A stretch of DNA of 24,794 nt from positions 1 to 24,794 of the forward strand of contig DEBL01000355.1 in NCBI GenBank assembly GCA_002348535.1. Direction: 5' to 3'. Made by a program: the position numbers and the translations under genes. Of the stretch, positions 6,946-13,542 are shown piece by piece (position 1 is the first letter of the stretch; the number at the start of each line of letters is the position of its first letter). The stretch is from Deltaproteobacteria bacterium UBA2957. GTDB taxonomy: Bacteria > Myxococcota_A > UBA796. The notes under the pieces are model-generated. The model saw nothing but the letters and a program-made list of their open reading frames with translations, did no database searches and had not been told where the DNA came from.

Positions 6946-9900
6946 CACCACTCTCCTCGCAACCCAAACGCCGGGAGCGGCGGGTTGCTTAAAATGGGTT
7001 CTTCTTCGGTGTAGTCGTACGAGTAGCCTTGGGTCTCCACGTTCTTCGAATAGGTCGCGTTTTGGATGTCGAGGTAGGTCGTTAGCGTCCACTTCTTGAA
7101 GACGTAGTCCTTGTCTACACGAATATCGAGGGAGAAAAAGGGCGGAAGTCGAGCGCTGTCGCGTTCGCCGTAGACGGGGATGAATTCCCGCCGGTCGTGG
7201 TTGTAGATGCGGTTTGTGACCGGCGTGTACGGGTTGCCGGAGCCGTACCGAACGCGTGCACCCAGACGCCATCGTTTGGGCAGCTTTCGCGACACCAACG
7301 CATTAACGACCAACGGCTGGTCATACTCGAATAAAGTGCGGTCATCGCCCGGACGCTTGATCCGGTCTGATCGACTGACCGTGGCGGCGATGAACCCAGA
7401 CGTGTTGTCTGCGGTGAGGGTCCCGAGCAGTTCAATCCCGAAGGTACGCCCGGTCCCATCGTTGGCGTACGGGTCAGTGTCGAATGGACCAGCGGGCGGG
7501 GGCCCCGAGTAAAACGCAAAGCGGTTTTCTCTGCCAACGACGAGGTTGTCGAGATGGTGGTAGAAGCCTGTGAGATCCATGGTGAGCCATGTGGTGATGA
7601 ACTGCTCAATACCGATGCTGTACTGATACGCCGCCTCGGCGATCAAATCGGGGTTTCCATCCGATGAGGGGCTGAGTTGCCGCGGTGTGGGCGCTTGGGA
7701 ATGCCGTCCAGCACCCGTTTTGAGTACGGTTCCGTCGCCAACGGACCACAAGGTCCGGATCCGTGGGTCGATGCTGAACACGCGAGTGTCATCGATCAAC
7801 TGCAGGTCTGTGCGCACGCCGGGGTACATCGTCCAATCACCGCGCTTCAGTGTCAGTTCGCCGTAGAGGCTTGGCTGCCAGATGTCGAATGAGCCGGACT
7901 CTGTTGGTGCTTCTCTGTCGTTGGACACCGACCGTTCGGGCGGACGGGCGATGTCGTACAGGAAGCTGGAACGATTGAAGTTGGGATCGGCACCGATCAT
8001 CCAGCCAATGGACCGATCCAAGCCGACGTCTTGCATCATCTGTATACGAGTCGAAACTCGCATTTCTTTTTCGTAGGCCTCGCTCGTGTTGTCGTTTTCA
8101 AAGAACTGTTTTTCAGGTCCGACCACCACCGATGCCTCGATGCTGCGGTTGTCGCCGAGGGTGCGACTGTGGAGCCATCGGACCTTCTGAAATTGGGTCG
8201 CAAACCCGGCGATCACGGTTTCATCTTCACCCTGTCCGAGGAACCGGAAGCGATCGTCCGACATCAGAAACAGAATGTCATTCCACCCGTTGTCCAGCTT
8301 CCTGGACCATCGAAGCTGTGCGTCGTAATAGCGAGGCGCCTGTACGGTGAGGGTCCCGCTGTTCAGGATGGGGTTGAGGACGGCATCCGCATAGCTTCGT
8401 CGTGCGGAGAGGGTAACGGAGTCCCGTTCGCCGATACGACGTTCGGTGAAGAGGGCCGTCTGGAACACATCAACGGACAGGTTGCCGTTTGACCGCTCCG
8501 GGAGTTGCTGTTTTGTTCGCAGGTCAACGAGGCCGCCCAACGCTCGCCCGTACTGCACGGAATAGCTGCCCGGCAGGAAGGCCACCTCGGAGAGCAAATC
8601 CGATGAGAGGACTGTCGTCAATCCCGAGAAATGGAAGACGATGGGAATTCGCCCGCCGTCGATGAAGTAGAGCGAGTCTTCGGGGGCCGTCCCCCGAATG
8701 CGAAGGTTACCTGTGCCGAGGGGTGGTCGCGCGATGCCGGGAAGGTTCTGGATGACCTTGACCACATCGCCGCCCGTTCCCGGCAGATAGCGGACATCTT
8801 CAGCCGTCAGCGTTCGTTCGGTCACCTCGGTCTGTGGGGCCAAGGCGGTCACGATCAGTTCCTCGTCGACCCGTGACCCTGTTCGCACCTCATCGCGCAC
8901 CAGATAGGCGTCAATCGTCCGGATGGTCCCCGTGACGATGGCCACGGAGAAGGCCTCGTCCACGTGGCCGGAAGCCGACACTTTGACCGACCAAGTGCCG
9001 TCCGACAGTCCGGCCATCCGAAATCCACCCGTTGCGTCCGTGCGGGCCAGAACTCGTTGCCCGTCGGGCCCCACCGCGAGCACGTTGGCGTTGGCGATAG
9101 TTCGCTTCGGTCCGGCCTCCCGCACCCGTCCTTCAAGGGATACAGGAGCGGCTTTTGTGGCTTCGAATACCGTGCGGTATTGGAGTTGGAAGGCTGCCGG
9201 GTTGCCATCGGAATCCAAGATCGGCGCAAAGCGAAACGACCGCGCGTTGTCCGCGGCTGCGGCCGCCAAGTCCTCACGGTCAAACTCTATGGCCCGGGCT
9301 GTCGAGACAGTTCCGTCCGGCGCTACGTCGATCTCCAAAACGACGGTGCCGCTCGCGCCTTCTTTGAGGGCATCTATCGGGTAGGTCGGCGGCGGGGCGA
9401 ACAGCAAGCGGGGTGCTGTTGGCGTTTGTCCGCTACCGCCAGTGCTCGGTCGTTCATCGGATCGTGCAGAATCGGGGGGCGCGGGGGCTGCGACGCTCTC
9501 GAGCGCCGCATCGGGTTCTGCGGGCACCGGCTCGGAGCGGTCGGCCGGCGCCAGCGCCCCGTTTGATTCGCCGCGATCTGTCGGTTCTTGCTCCGATGGG
9601 TCTGAGCTCGGCTCGATCGGCACAACAGGGGTGAACCGGGTGCCGTCTTGGAGTGAGCCTGGTGGGCTTGGTACACTAGGCTCGGCATCCAAATCGCCGG
9701 CAGGGGTCGGTGGGGCACCGGTTTGCTCGTCCATCGGCGTGCCGTGCGCATCTTGGTTCAGTCCGGACATGGTTTCCAACGGTTGCGTGTCGGGTTCTGG
9801 GTCTACGCTGCGTGGTTTGGCCTCGTCATCGGGGGTTTCAGTGGATTTTGGCTCAGGATGATCGGGCGATCGTGTTTCGCCGTCGACGGGTCCGGTGTCC

Positions 9901-10016
9901 GAACTGTGGTCGGGATTTTCGCCGTCAGCAGATGCAACAAAGCGTGCATTGGTCTGATGCAAGCCGGGCTCTGAAGCGGCTGCAGCGAGGACAGTTAAAA
10001 GGCCGACGATCATCAT
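6945..10016 (-). CDS. TonB-dependent receptor with built-in TonB C-terminal domain
   Basis: About 1023 residues. Order: N-terminal hydrophobic segment (1-16), a signal peptide or an uncleaved anchor; a long Pro/Glu/Ser/Asp-rich linker (about 25-200); a TonB C-terminal domain (about 203-287, with 'YPIDALKEGASGTVVLEIDV', 'DGTV' and 'FRFAP'); a carboxypeptidase-regulatory-like beta-sandwich (about 293-375); a TonB-box-like 'EELIVTA' (about 385-391); a plug domain (about 400-505, with 'NLRIRGT', 'FIDGGRIP' and 'YGRALGGLVDLRT'); and a 22-strand-type barrel to the C-terminus. The protein therefore carries both the energiser domain and the box it normally contacts. Related fusions occur in Myxococcota-type genomes. 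The start is ATG 10016; TTG 10019 or ATG 10013 are alternatives and no clear Shine-Dalgarno decides. The substrate is unknown. It is followed directly by a lipoprotein gene and is divergent from a MerR-B12 regulator. Confidence 0.92.
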   Translation of the reverse strand: MMIVGLLTVLAAAASEPGLHQTNARFVASADGENPDHSSDTGPVDGETRSPDHPEPKSTETPDDEAKPRSVDPEPDTQPLETMSGLNQDAHGTPMDEQTGAPPTPAGDLDAEPSVPSPPGSLQDGTRFTPVVPIEPSSDPSEQEPTDRGESNGALAPADRSEPVPAEPDAALESVAAPAPPDSARSDERPSTGGSGQTPTAPRLLFAPPPTYPIDALKEGASGTVVLEIDVAPDGTVSTARAIEFDREDLAAAAADNARSFRFAPILDSDGNPAAFQLQYRTVFEATKAAPVSLEGRVREAGPKRTIANANVLAVGPDGQRVLARTDATGGFRMAGLSDGTWSVKVSASGHVDEAFSVAIVTGTIRTIDAYLVRDEVRTGSRVDEELIVTALAPQTEVTERTLTAEDVRYLPGTGGDVVKVIQNLPGIARPPLGTGNLRIRGTAPEDSLYFIDGGRIPIVFHFSGLTTVLSSDLLSEVAFLPGSYSVQYGRALGGLVDLRTKQQLPERSNGNLSVDVFQTALFTERRIGERDSVTLSARRSYADAVLNPILNSGTLTVQAPRYYDAQLRWSRKLDNGWNDILFLMSDDRFRFLGQGEDETVIAGFATQFQKVRWLHSRTLGDNRSIEASVVVGPEKQFFENDNTSEAYEKEMRVSTRIQMMQDVGLDRSIGWMIGADPNFNRSSFLYDIARPPERSVSNDREAPTESGSFDIWQPSLYGELTLKRGDWTMYPGVRTDLQLIDDTRVFSIDPRIRTLWSVGDGTVLKTGAGRHSQAPTPRQLSPSSDGNPDLIAEAAYQYSIGIEQFITTWLTMDLTGFYHHLDNLVVGRENRFAFYSGPPPAGPFDTDPYANDGTGRTFGIELLGTLTADNTSGFIAATVSRSDRIKRPGDDRTLFEYDQPLVVNALVSRKLPKRWRLGARVRYGSGNPYTPVTNRIYNHDRREFIPVYGERDSARLPPFFSLDIRVDKDYVFKKWTLTTYLDIQNATYSKNVETQGYSYDYTEEEPILSNPPLPAFGLRGEW

Positions 10017-10036
10017 CAATACTTAATCAATTCGGG

Positions 10037-10110
10037 TTTATAGTCGAATAATAACGATAAAACTCGCTCTTATCGTAAGATGTGATAAGATAATGAATAG
10101 ATTATATACT
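10037..10110. promoter_or_regulatory. Divergent control region with two inverted repeats between receptor and MerR-B12 regulator
   Basis: AT-rich intergenic DNA. Inverted repeat A: ACGATAA (10054-10060), 9 bases, TTATCGT (10070-10076). Inverted repeat B: TCTTATC (10068-10074), 9 bases, GATAAGA (10084-10090). The two overlap and share the TTATC half-site. A fourth GATAA follows at 10089-10093. A minus-strand -10 candidate TATAAA (10042-10037) lies so that repeat A covers its -35 zone. A plus-strand -10 candidate TATACT (10105-10110) lies so that repeat B covers its -35 zone. Geometry fits repression of both genes by the adjacent MerR-B12 protein, an inference. The -35 hexamers themselves are weak. 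Confidence 0.55.
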
Positions 10111-10122
10111 TGGGTGGGACGC

Positions 10123-11049
10123 ATGGAAGACAGTGCCGTTATGAGCATCGGTGCCTTGGCTCGGGCAGTAGGCCTGACTGAAGGGACACTGCGCAACTGG
10201 GAACGGCGGTATGGATACCCGAAGCCCGAGAGGACCCCGGGGGGACACCGCGTTTATCGCCCCGAGGTTGTTGCGGTGCTGAAGTTGGTCTGCAGCGCCA
10301 TGCGCATGGGTCACCGTCCTGCTCAGCTTCTGAAGATGAACCAATCCCAACTGGAAGCCCTTGTTCACAGGCATGGACAAGTCGTCCGCCTACCCGCGGC
10401 GATCCCTGCAAAGCCCCTTGAGTCTGGATTCATGGGCGCGATCTTACGGTTCGACGCGGAACGTCTGTTCAAGTCCTTCCGCGCGCGTGTAGCCAAATCA
10501 GGATTGCTGCGCTTCGTTCAAGAGGATGCGCGCGAGATGATGCGCAGCGTCGGCGTGGCGTGGAGCGAAGGCGAACTCGAAATCGAGCACGAGCATTTTG
10601 TTTCTGAGGTCTTGCGCGATTTTCTCACGGCTAAATGGCGCGCCCTGAACGCCAACGCTGACGGTCCACGCGTGGTGTGCGGGACTTTGGCCGGCGAACA
10701 ACATGGGTTGGGTCTACACTTTGCGGCCTGCACACTCGCCGCCAACGGATATCACGTGCTGTTTCTTGGAACAGACCTGCCTGCGACGTCTATCTGCAGC
10801 GCAGTTCGGGAACACCGCGCCGTAGCGGTAGCGATATCGATGTCTGAGTTTTCGGAGAGCGAAGCCAATGAACGGATGATCAGAGAGTTGCGAGCTGAAC
10901 TCCCCAGAAGCATCGAGTTGTGGACCGGAGGCGGCGGCTCAGATGGGCTCGCGGAGAGCGATGCCACCTTTACCGATCTTGTCGCCTTCAGCGGATTCCT
11001 GAGCGACCGAGTCGATGAACTACGTGCCCGGAACGACCAAGCGCTGTAG
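10123..11049 (+). CDS. MerR-family regulator with cobalamin-binding domain (CarH/LitR-type photoreceptor)
   Basis: Transcriptional regulator expected to use a B12 cofactor as light or cobalamin sensor. Residues numbered from ATG 10093 (318 aa): a MerR winged HTH (about 17-80) with 'SIGALARAVGLTEGTLRNW' and 'RTPGGHRVYRPE'; a helical bundle with the Wx9EH signature W157...E167-H168; and a B12-binding Rossmann domain with E202-Q-H204-G-L-G207, then S249 exactly 41 residues later, then G279-G280. H204 is the expected lower axial ligand of cobalt. These are the residues known to matter in CarH, and all but the Leu of the SxL motif (here Ser251) are kept. Start is uncertain: ATG 10123 has a GGTGGGA-like Shine-Dalgarno and begins just before the HTH; ATG 10093 and ATG 10141 are alternatives. 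No carotenoid or photolyase gene lies nearby; the divergent TonB receptor is the obvious target. Confidence 0.9.
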   Translation: MEDSAVMSIGALARAVGLTEGTLRNWERRYGYPKPERTPGGHRVYRPEVVAVLKLVCSAMRMGHRPAQLLKMNQSQLEALVHRHGQVVRLPAAIPAKPLESGFMGAILRFDAERLFKSFRARVAKSGLLRFVQEDAREMMRSVGVAWSEGELEIEHEHFVSEVLRDFLTAKWRALNANADGPRVVCGTLAGEQHGLGLHFAACTLAANGYHVLFLGTDLPATSICSAVREHRAVAVAISMSEFSESEANERMIRELRAELPRSIELWTGGGGSDGLAESDATFTDLVAFSGFLSDRVDELRARNDQAL

Positions 11050-11223
11050 CCTGATGTTTTCGCGGGTCAGGTCAACCGGGTTCAGCATCTTGTCGGTGTT
11101 GCGAATGGACTGGTCGGTCCACGGTAGCAGCCACAGGCAGGCCCCTGTTGCAGTCACGAGGCCGATGCAAACAAACACGGTCAACAGTGCATCGATAAGC
11201 GACGGATTGAACATATGAAACAT
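11020..11223 (-). CDS. Small single-pass membrane protein, unknown function
   Basis: 67 residues from ATG 11223. One strong transmembrane helix (about 9-34, 'LIDALLTVFVCIGLVTATG') is followed by 'LWLLPWTDQSIRNTDKMLN' and a polar tail. I recognise no family. Evidence that it is real: an excellent Shine-Dalgarno (AAGGGGG, six-base spacing), a TTGACA -35 at a sensible distance and a long A/T tract upstream. A TTG at 11226 is in frame, but the ATG is better spaced. Its last codons overlap the 3' end of the convergent MerR-B12 gene by 30 bases. The topology (short N-terminus, one helix, about 32-residue tail) suggests a small accessory subunit of a membrane complex, which is speculation. Confidence 0.68.
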   Translation of the reverse strand: MFHMFNPSLIDALLTVFVCIGLVTATGACLWLLPWTDQSIRNTDKMLNPVDLTRENIRLQRLVVPGT

Positions 11224-11248
11224 CAAATACCCCCTTGGTTTCGGCGGG

Positions 11249-11295
11249 AAGATGCAACCAAAGTGTTGTCATGTCAATACTTTTTTTAAAAAAAA
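11249..11295 (-). promoter_or_regulatory. Candidate strong promoter of the small membrane protein gene
   Basis: Read on the minus strand: an A8/T7 tract (11295-11281, T8A7 in this orientation) resembling an UP element, a perfect TTGACA (11277-11272), a 17-base spacer, then CATCTT (11254-11249; only 3/6 to TATAAT). The ATG lies about 25 bases downstream. The -35 and A-tract are convincing; the -10 is weak. Confidence 0.5.
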
Positions 11296-11330
11296 GGAAG
11301 ATAAACTTGTTTGGGTTTCGGACTGAAAAT

Positions 11331-11360
11331 AAAAAAGGAACCGTTTAAGGTACCTTTTTT
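11331..11360. terminator. Bidirectional rho-independent terminator after sucD
   Basis: AAAAAAGGAACC - GTTTAA - GGTACCTTTTTT: a stem of G/C pairs extended by six A-T pairs, with one A-A mismatch, ending in T6 on either strand. It lies 17 bases beyond the sucD stop (11378) and upstream of the small membrane protein gene, so it closes the sucD transcription unit. Confidence 0.8.
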
Positions 11361-11377
11361 GAATTTACTGTTCAGGA

Positions 11378-12253
11378 CTATAGGCCGAGCACTTCCTTCA
11401 TCTTCAAGCCCATCTCGGAGGGGCTTCGCACGACGTGGATACCGGCTGCCTCCATGGCTTGGAACTTTGCCTCCGCGGTTCCTTGACCGCCCGAGATGAT
11501 GGCTCCCGCGTGGCCCATACGTCGTCCGGGTGGTGCGGTTGCTCCCGCGATAAAACCGACAACCGGTTTTGTCATGTTGTCCTTCGCCCACGTGCACGCC
11601 TCTTCTTCAGCCGTGCCGCCAATCTCGCCGATCATGATGACGGCATCGGTGTCTGGGTCATCATTGAAGAGACGAAGAGCATCTGTGTGGTTGGTTCCAA
11701 TGATGGGATCGCCGCCGATTCCGATGCAGGTCGACTGGCCGAGGCCCACCGCGGAGAGTTGACCAACAGCCTCGTAAGTCAGGGTGCCAGAGCGGCTGAC
11801 GACGCCGATGCGACCTGCGGTGTGGATATGGCCGGGCATGATGCCGATCTTGCATTGCTCAGGGGTGATGATGCCGGGGCAGTTGGGTCCGATCATGCGG
11901 GTCCCCTTGCCTTGCATGTACGCCCAAGCCTTGGCCATGTCGTTCGCGGGAATGCCTTCGGTAATCACAATAATGAGCTCAATTCCGGCATCCACCGCTT
12001 CGCATATGGCGTCCGCAGCGAACGGTGGTGGCACGAAAATAACGCTGGCATTGGCGTTGGTCTCCGCCTTGGCTTCTTCAACTGTGTTGAAGATCGGGAC
12101 CCGATCATTGAAGAACAGCCCGCCCTTGCCAGGGGTCACGCCGGCGACCAGATTGGTCCCATATTCGAGCATCTGTCCGCAGTGGAACGAGCCGGCTCCG
12201 CCGGTGATGCCTTGGCAGATGAGACGAGTATTTTTATCGACAAGAACAGCCAT
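11378..12253 (-). CDS. sucD: Succinyl-CoA synthetase alpha subunit
   Basis: Alpha subunit of succinate-CoA ligase; binds CoA and carries the phosphohistidine intermediate. 291 residues, the usual size. The N-terminal CoA-binding domain has 'CQGITGGAGSFH' (13-24) and 'GVTPGKGG'. The ligase domain contains 'IGPNCPGIITP', 'GEIGGTAEEEA' and the active-site 'GRRMGHAGAII' with H248. It starts three bases after the sucC stop and ends just before a hairpin terminator. Part of gltA-sucC-sucD. Confidence 0.97.
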   Translation of the reverse strand: MAVLVDKNTRLICQGITGGAGSFHCGQMLEYGTNLVAGVTPGKGGLFFNDRVPIFNTVEEAKAETNANASVIFVPPPFAADAICEAVDAGIELIIVITEGIPANDMAKAWAYMQGKGTRMIGPNCPGIITPEQCKIGIMPGHIHTAGRIGVVSRSGTLTYEAVGQLSAVGLGQSTCIGIGGDPIIGTNHTDALRLFNDDPDTDAVIMIGEIGGTAEEEACTWAKDNMTKPVVGFIAGATAPPGRRMGHAGAIISGGQGTAEAKFQAMEAAGIHVVRSPSEMGLKMKEVLGL

Positions 12254-12256
12254 GGT

Positions 12257-13495
12257 TCACGCTCCCTTTGTGGCTTCTACAGCCTTCTGTGCAGCCTCAG
12301 CCATCGAATCAGCGGTCAGGATGGGGAGGCCGCTGTCTTCGAGTAGTTGTTTGCCGAGTTCGACGTTGGTCCCCGCGAGACGAACCACCAGTGGCAAGTT
12401 TAGTCCGACATCCTTTACGGCGGCGATCACACCCTCTGCAATCACATCGCATTTCATGATTCCACCAAAGATGTTGACCATGATGGCTTGGACGTTGGTG
12501 TCAGCCGTGATGATTTTGAACGCAGCCTTGACCTGGTCGACCTTTGCGCCGCCTCCTACATCGAGGAAGTTGGCGGGTTCACCACCGTAGAGTTTGATGA
12601 TATCCATGGTCGCCATCGCAAGGCCCGCACCGTTGACCATGCAACCAATGTTGCCGTCCAATTTAATGAAGTTGAGGTCGAACGTTGCCGCCTCAACTTC
12701 CGATGGGTCCATTTCACCGGAGTCGTGAATGGCAACAATCTCTTTCTGACGGAAGCCAGCGTTGTCATCAACATCGACCTTGGCATCGAGGGCAATCACT
12801 TCACCCTCCGAAGTTACGATGACGGGGTTGATTTCAAGCATAGAACAATCAGCGGCGAGGTAGGTCTTGTACAGACCCTTGAAGAGCCGGCAAGCGTCTT
12901 TGAACGCCGCACCCTCCAACCCCAGCTTGAATGCCAACTGGCGGCATTGCCAGTCACCGAGTCCGGTTGCTGGGTCGATGTGCACCTTCAGGATGGCTTC
13001 GGGGTTCTCCTCGGCCACCTCTTCAATCTCTGTGCCGCCTTCGGCGGACACCATCAGAACCAGTTGGGATTCTTGCCGGTCCAACAGGACCGCAGCGTAG
13101 ATTTCCCGTTCGATATCGGCCCCAGTGGTGACCAAGACCGTCTTTACCGTCACGCCGTCGATGCCCGTCTGCTTGGTCACAAGCGTATTGCCGAGCATGG
13201 TCGTTGCAGCCGCCTCGACGTCTGCAACACTCCTGCACAGCTGGACACCACCTTTCCCGGGTACATCGGCCTCGCCGCGCACGACACGTTCGAGGGTGTC
13301 GATGGACTCCACCTCCTTGAAGCGGCCCTTTCCACGCCCGCCAGCATGCACTTGGGCCTTGACGACCCAGAAGTCTCCACCCAGAGTGTTGGCCGCGGTT
13401 ACGGCTTCTGAAACAGTTGTGGCAGCAATGCCGGGGGGCACTTTTACGCCATTTGCGCGCAAAAGGTCTTTTGCCTGGTACTCATGCAGTTTCAT
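12257..13495 (-). CDS. sucC: Succinyl-CoA synthetase beta subunit
   Basis: Nucleotide-binding subunit that, with SucD, makes ATP or GTP from succinyl-CoA. 412 residues, about 24 longer than the E. coli protein. It opens with the canonical 'MKLHEYQAKDLLRANGV'. The ATP-grasp domain includes 'VVKAQVHAGGRGKG'; the C-terminal ligase domain includes 'LDVGGGA' and 'VNIFGGIMKCDVIAEGVI'. The extra length appears to lie around residues 60-105 ('EVESIDTLERVVRGEADVPG'). Nucleotide specificity is not readable. A GAGGG Shine-Dalgarno lies five bases from ATG 13495, and the citrate synthase stop is 47 bases upstream. Confidence 0.96.
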   Translation of the reverse strand: MKLHEYQAKDLLRANGVKVPPGIAATTVSEAVTAANTLGGDFWVVKAQVHAGGRGKGRFKEVESIDTLERVVRGEADVPGKGGVQLCRSVADVEAAATTMLGNTLVTKQTGIDGVTVKTVLVTTGADIEREIYAAVLLDRQESQLVLMVSAEGGTEIEEVAEENPEAILKVHIDPATGLGDWQCRQLAFKLGLEGAAFKDACRLFKGLYKTYLAADCSMLEINPVIVTSEGEVIALDAKVDVDDNAGFRQKEIVAIHDSGEMDPSEVEAATFDLNFIKLDGNIGCMVNGAGLAMATMDIIKLYGGEPANFLDVGGGAKVDQVKAAFKIITADTNVQAIMVNIFGGIMKCDVIAEGVIAAVKDVGLNLPLVVRLAGTNVELGKQLLEDSGLPILTADSMAEAAQKAVEATKGA

Positions 13496-13542
13496 GAATG
13501 CCCTCGAATCTTCGGTGTTGGGGTGGGAAAGAGCGTGACGGT

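Noticed and set aside
6946..7272. N-terminal extension of the lipoprotein gene into the TonB receptor gene
   Set aside because: Out of frame with the receptor and Arg/Pro-rich; the TGATG overlap and lipobox fix the start at 6945.
10093..11049. Reading the MerR-B12 locus as a complete carotenoid photo-regulon
   Set aside because: No crt, photolyase or anti-sigma gene is present in the window; only the receptor is a plausible neighbour target.
11236..11278. Second sigma-54 promoter before the small membrane protein gene
   Set aside because: TTGCA is present, but the required GG ten bases upstream is missing.
11435..13411. Long plus-strand frames opposite sucD and sucC
   Set aside because: The minus strand encodes unmistakable SucC and SucD; the opposite frames are low-complexity shadows.
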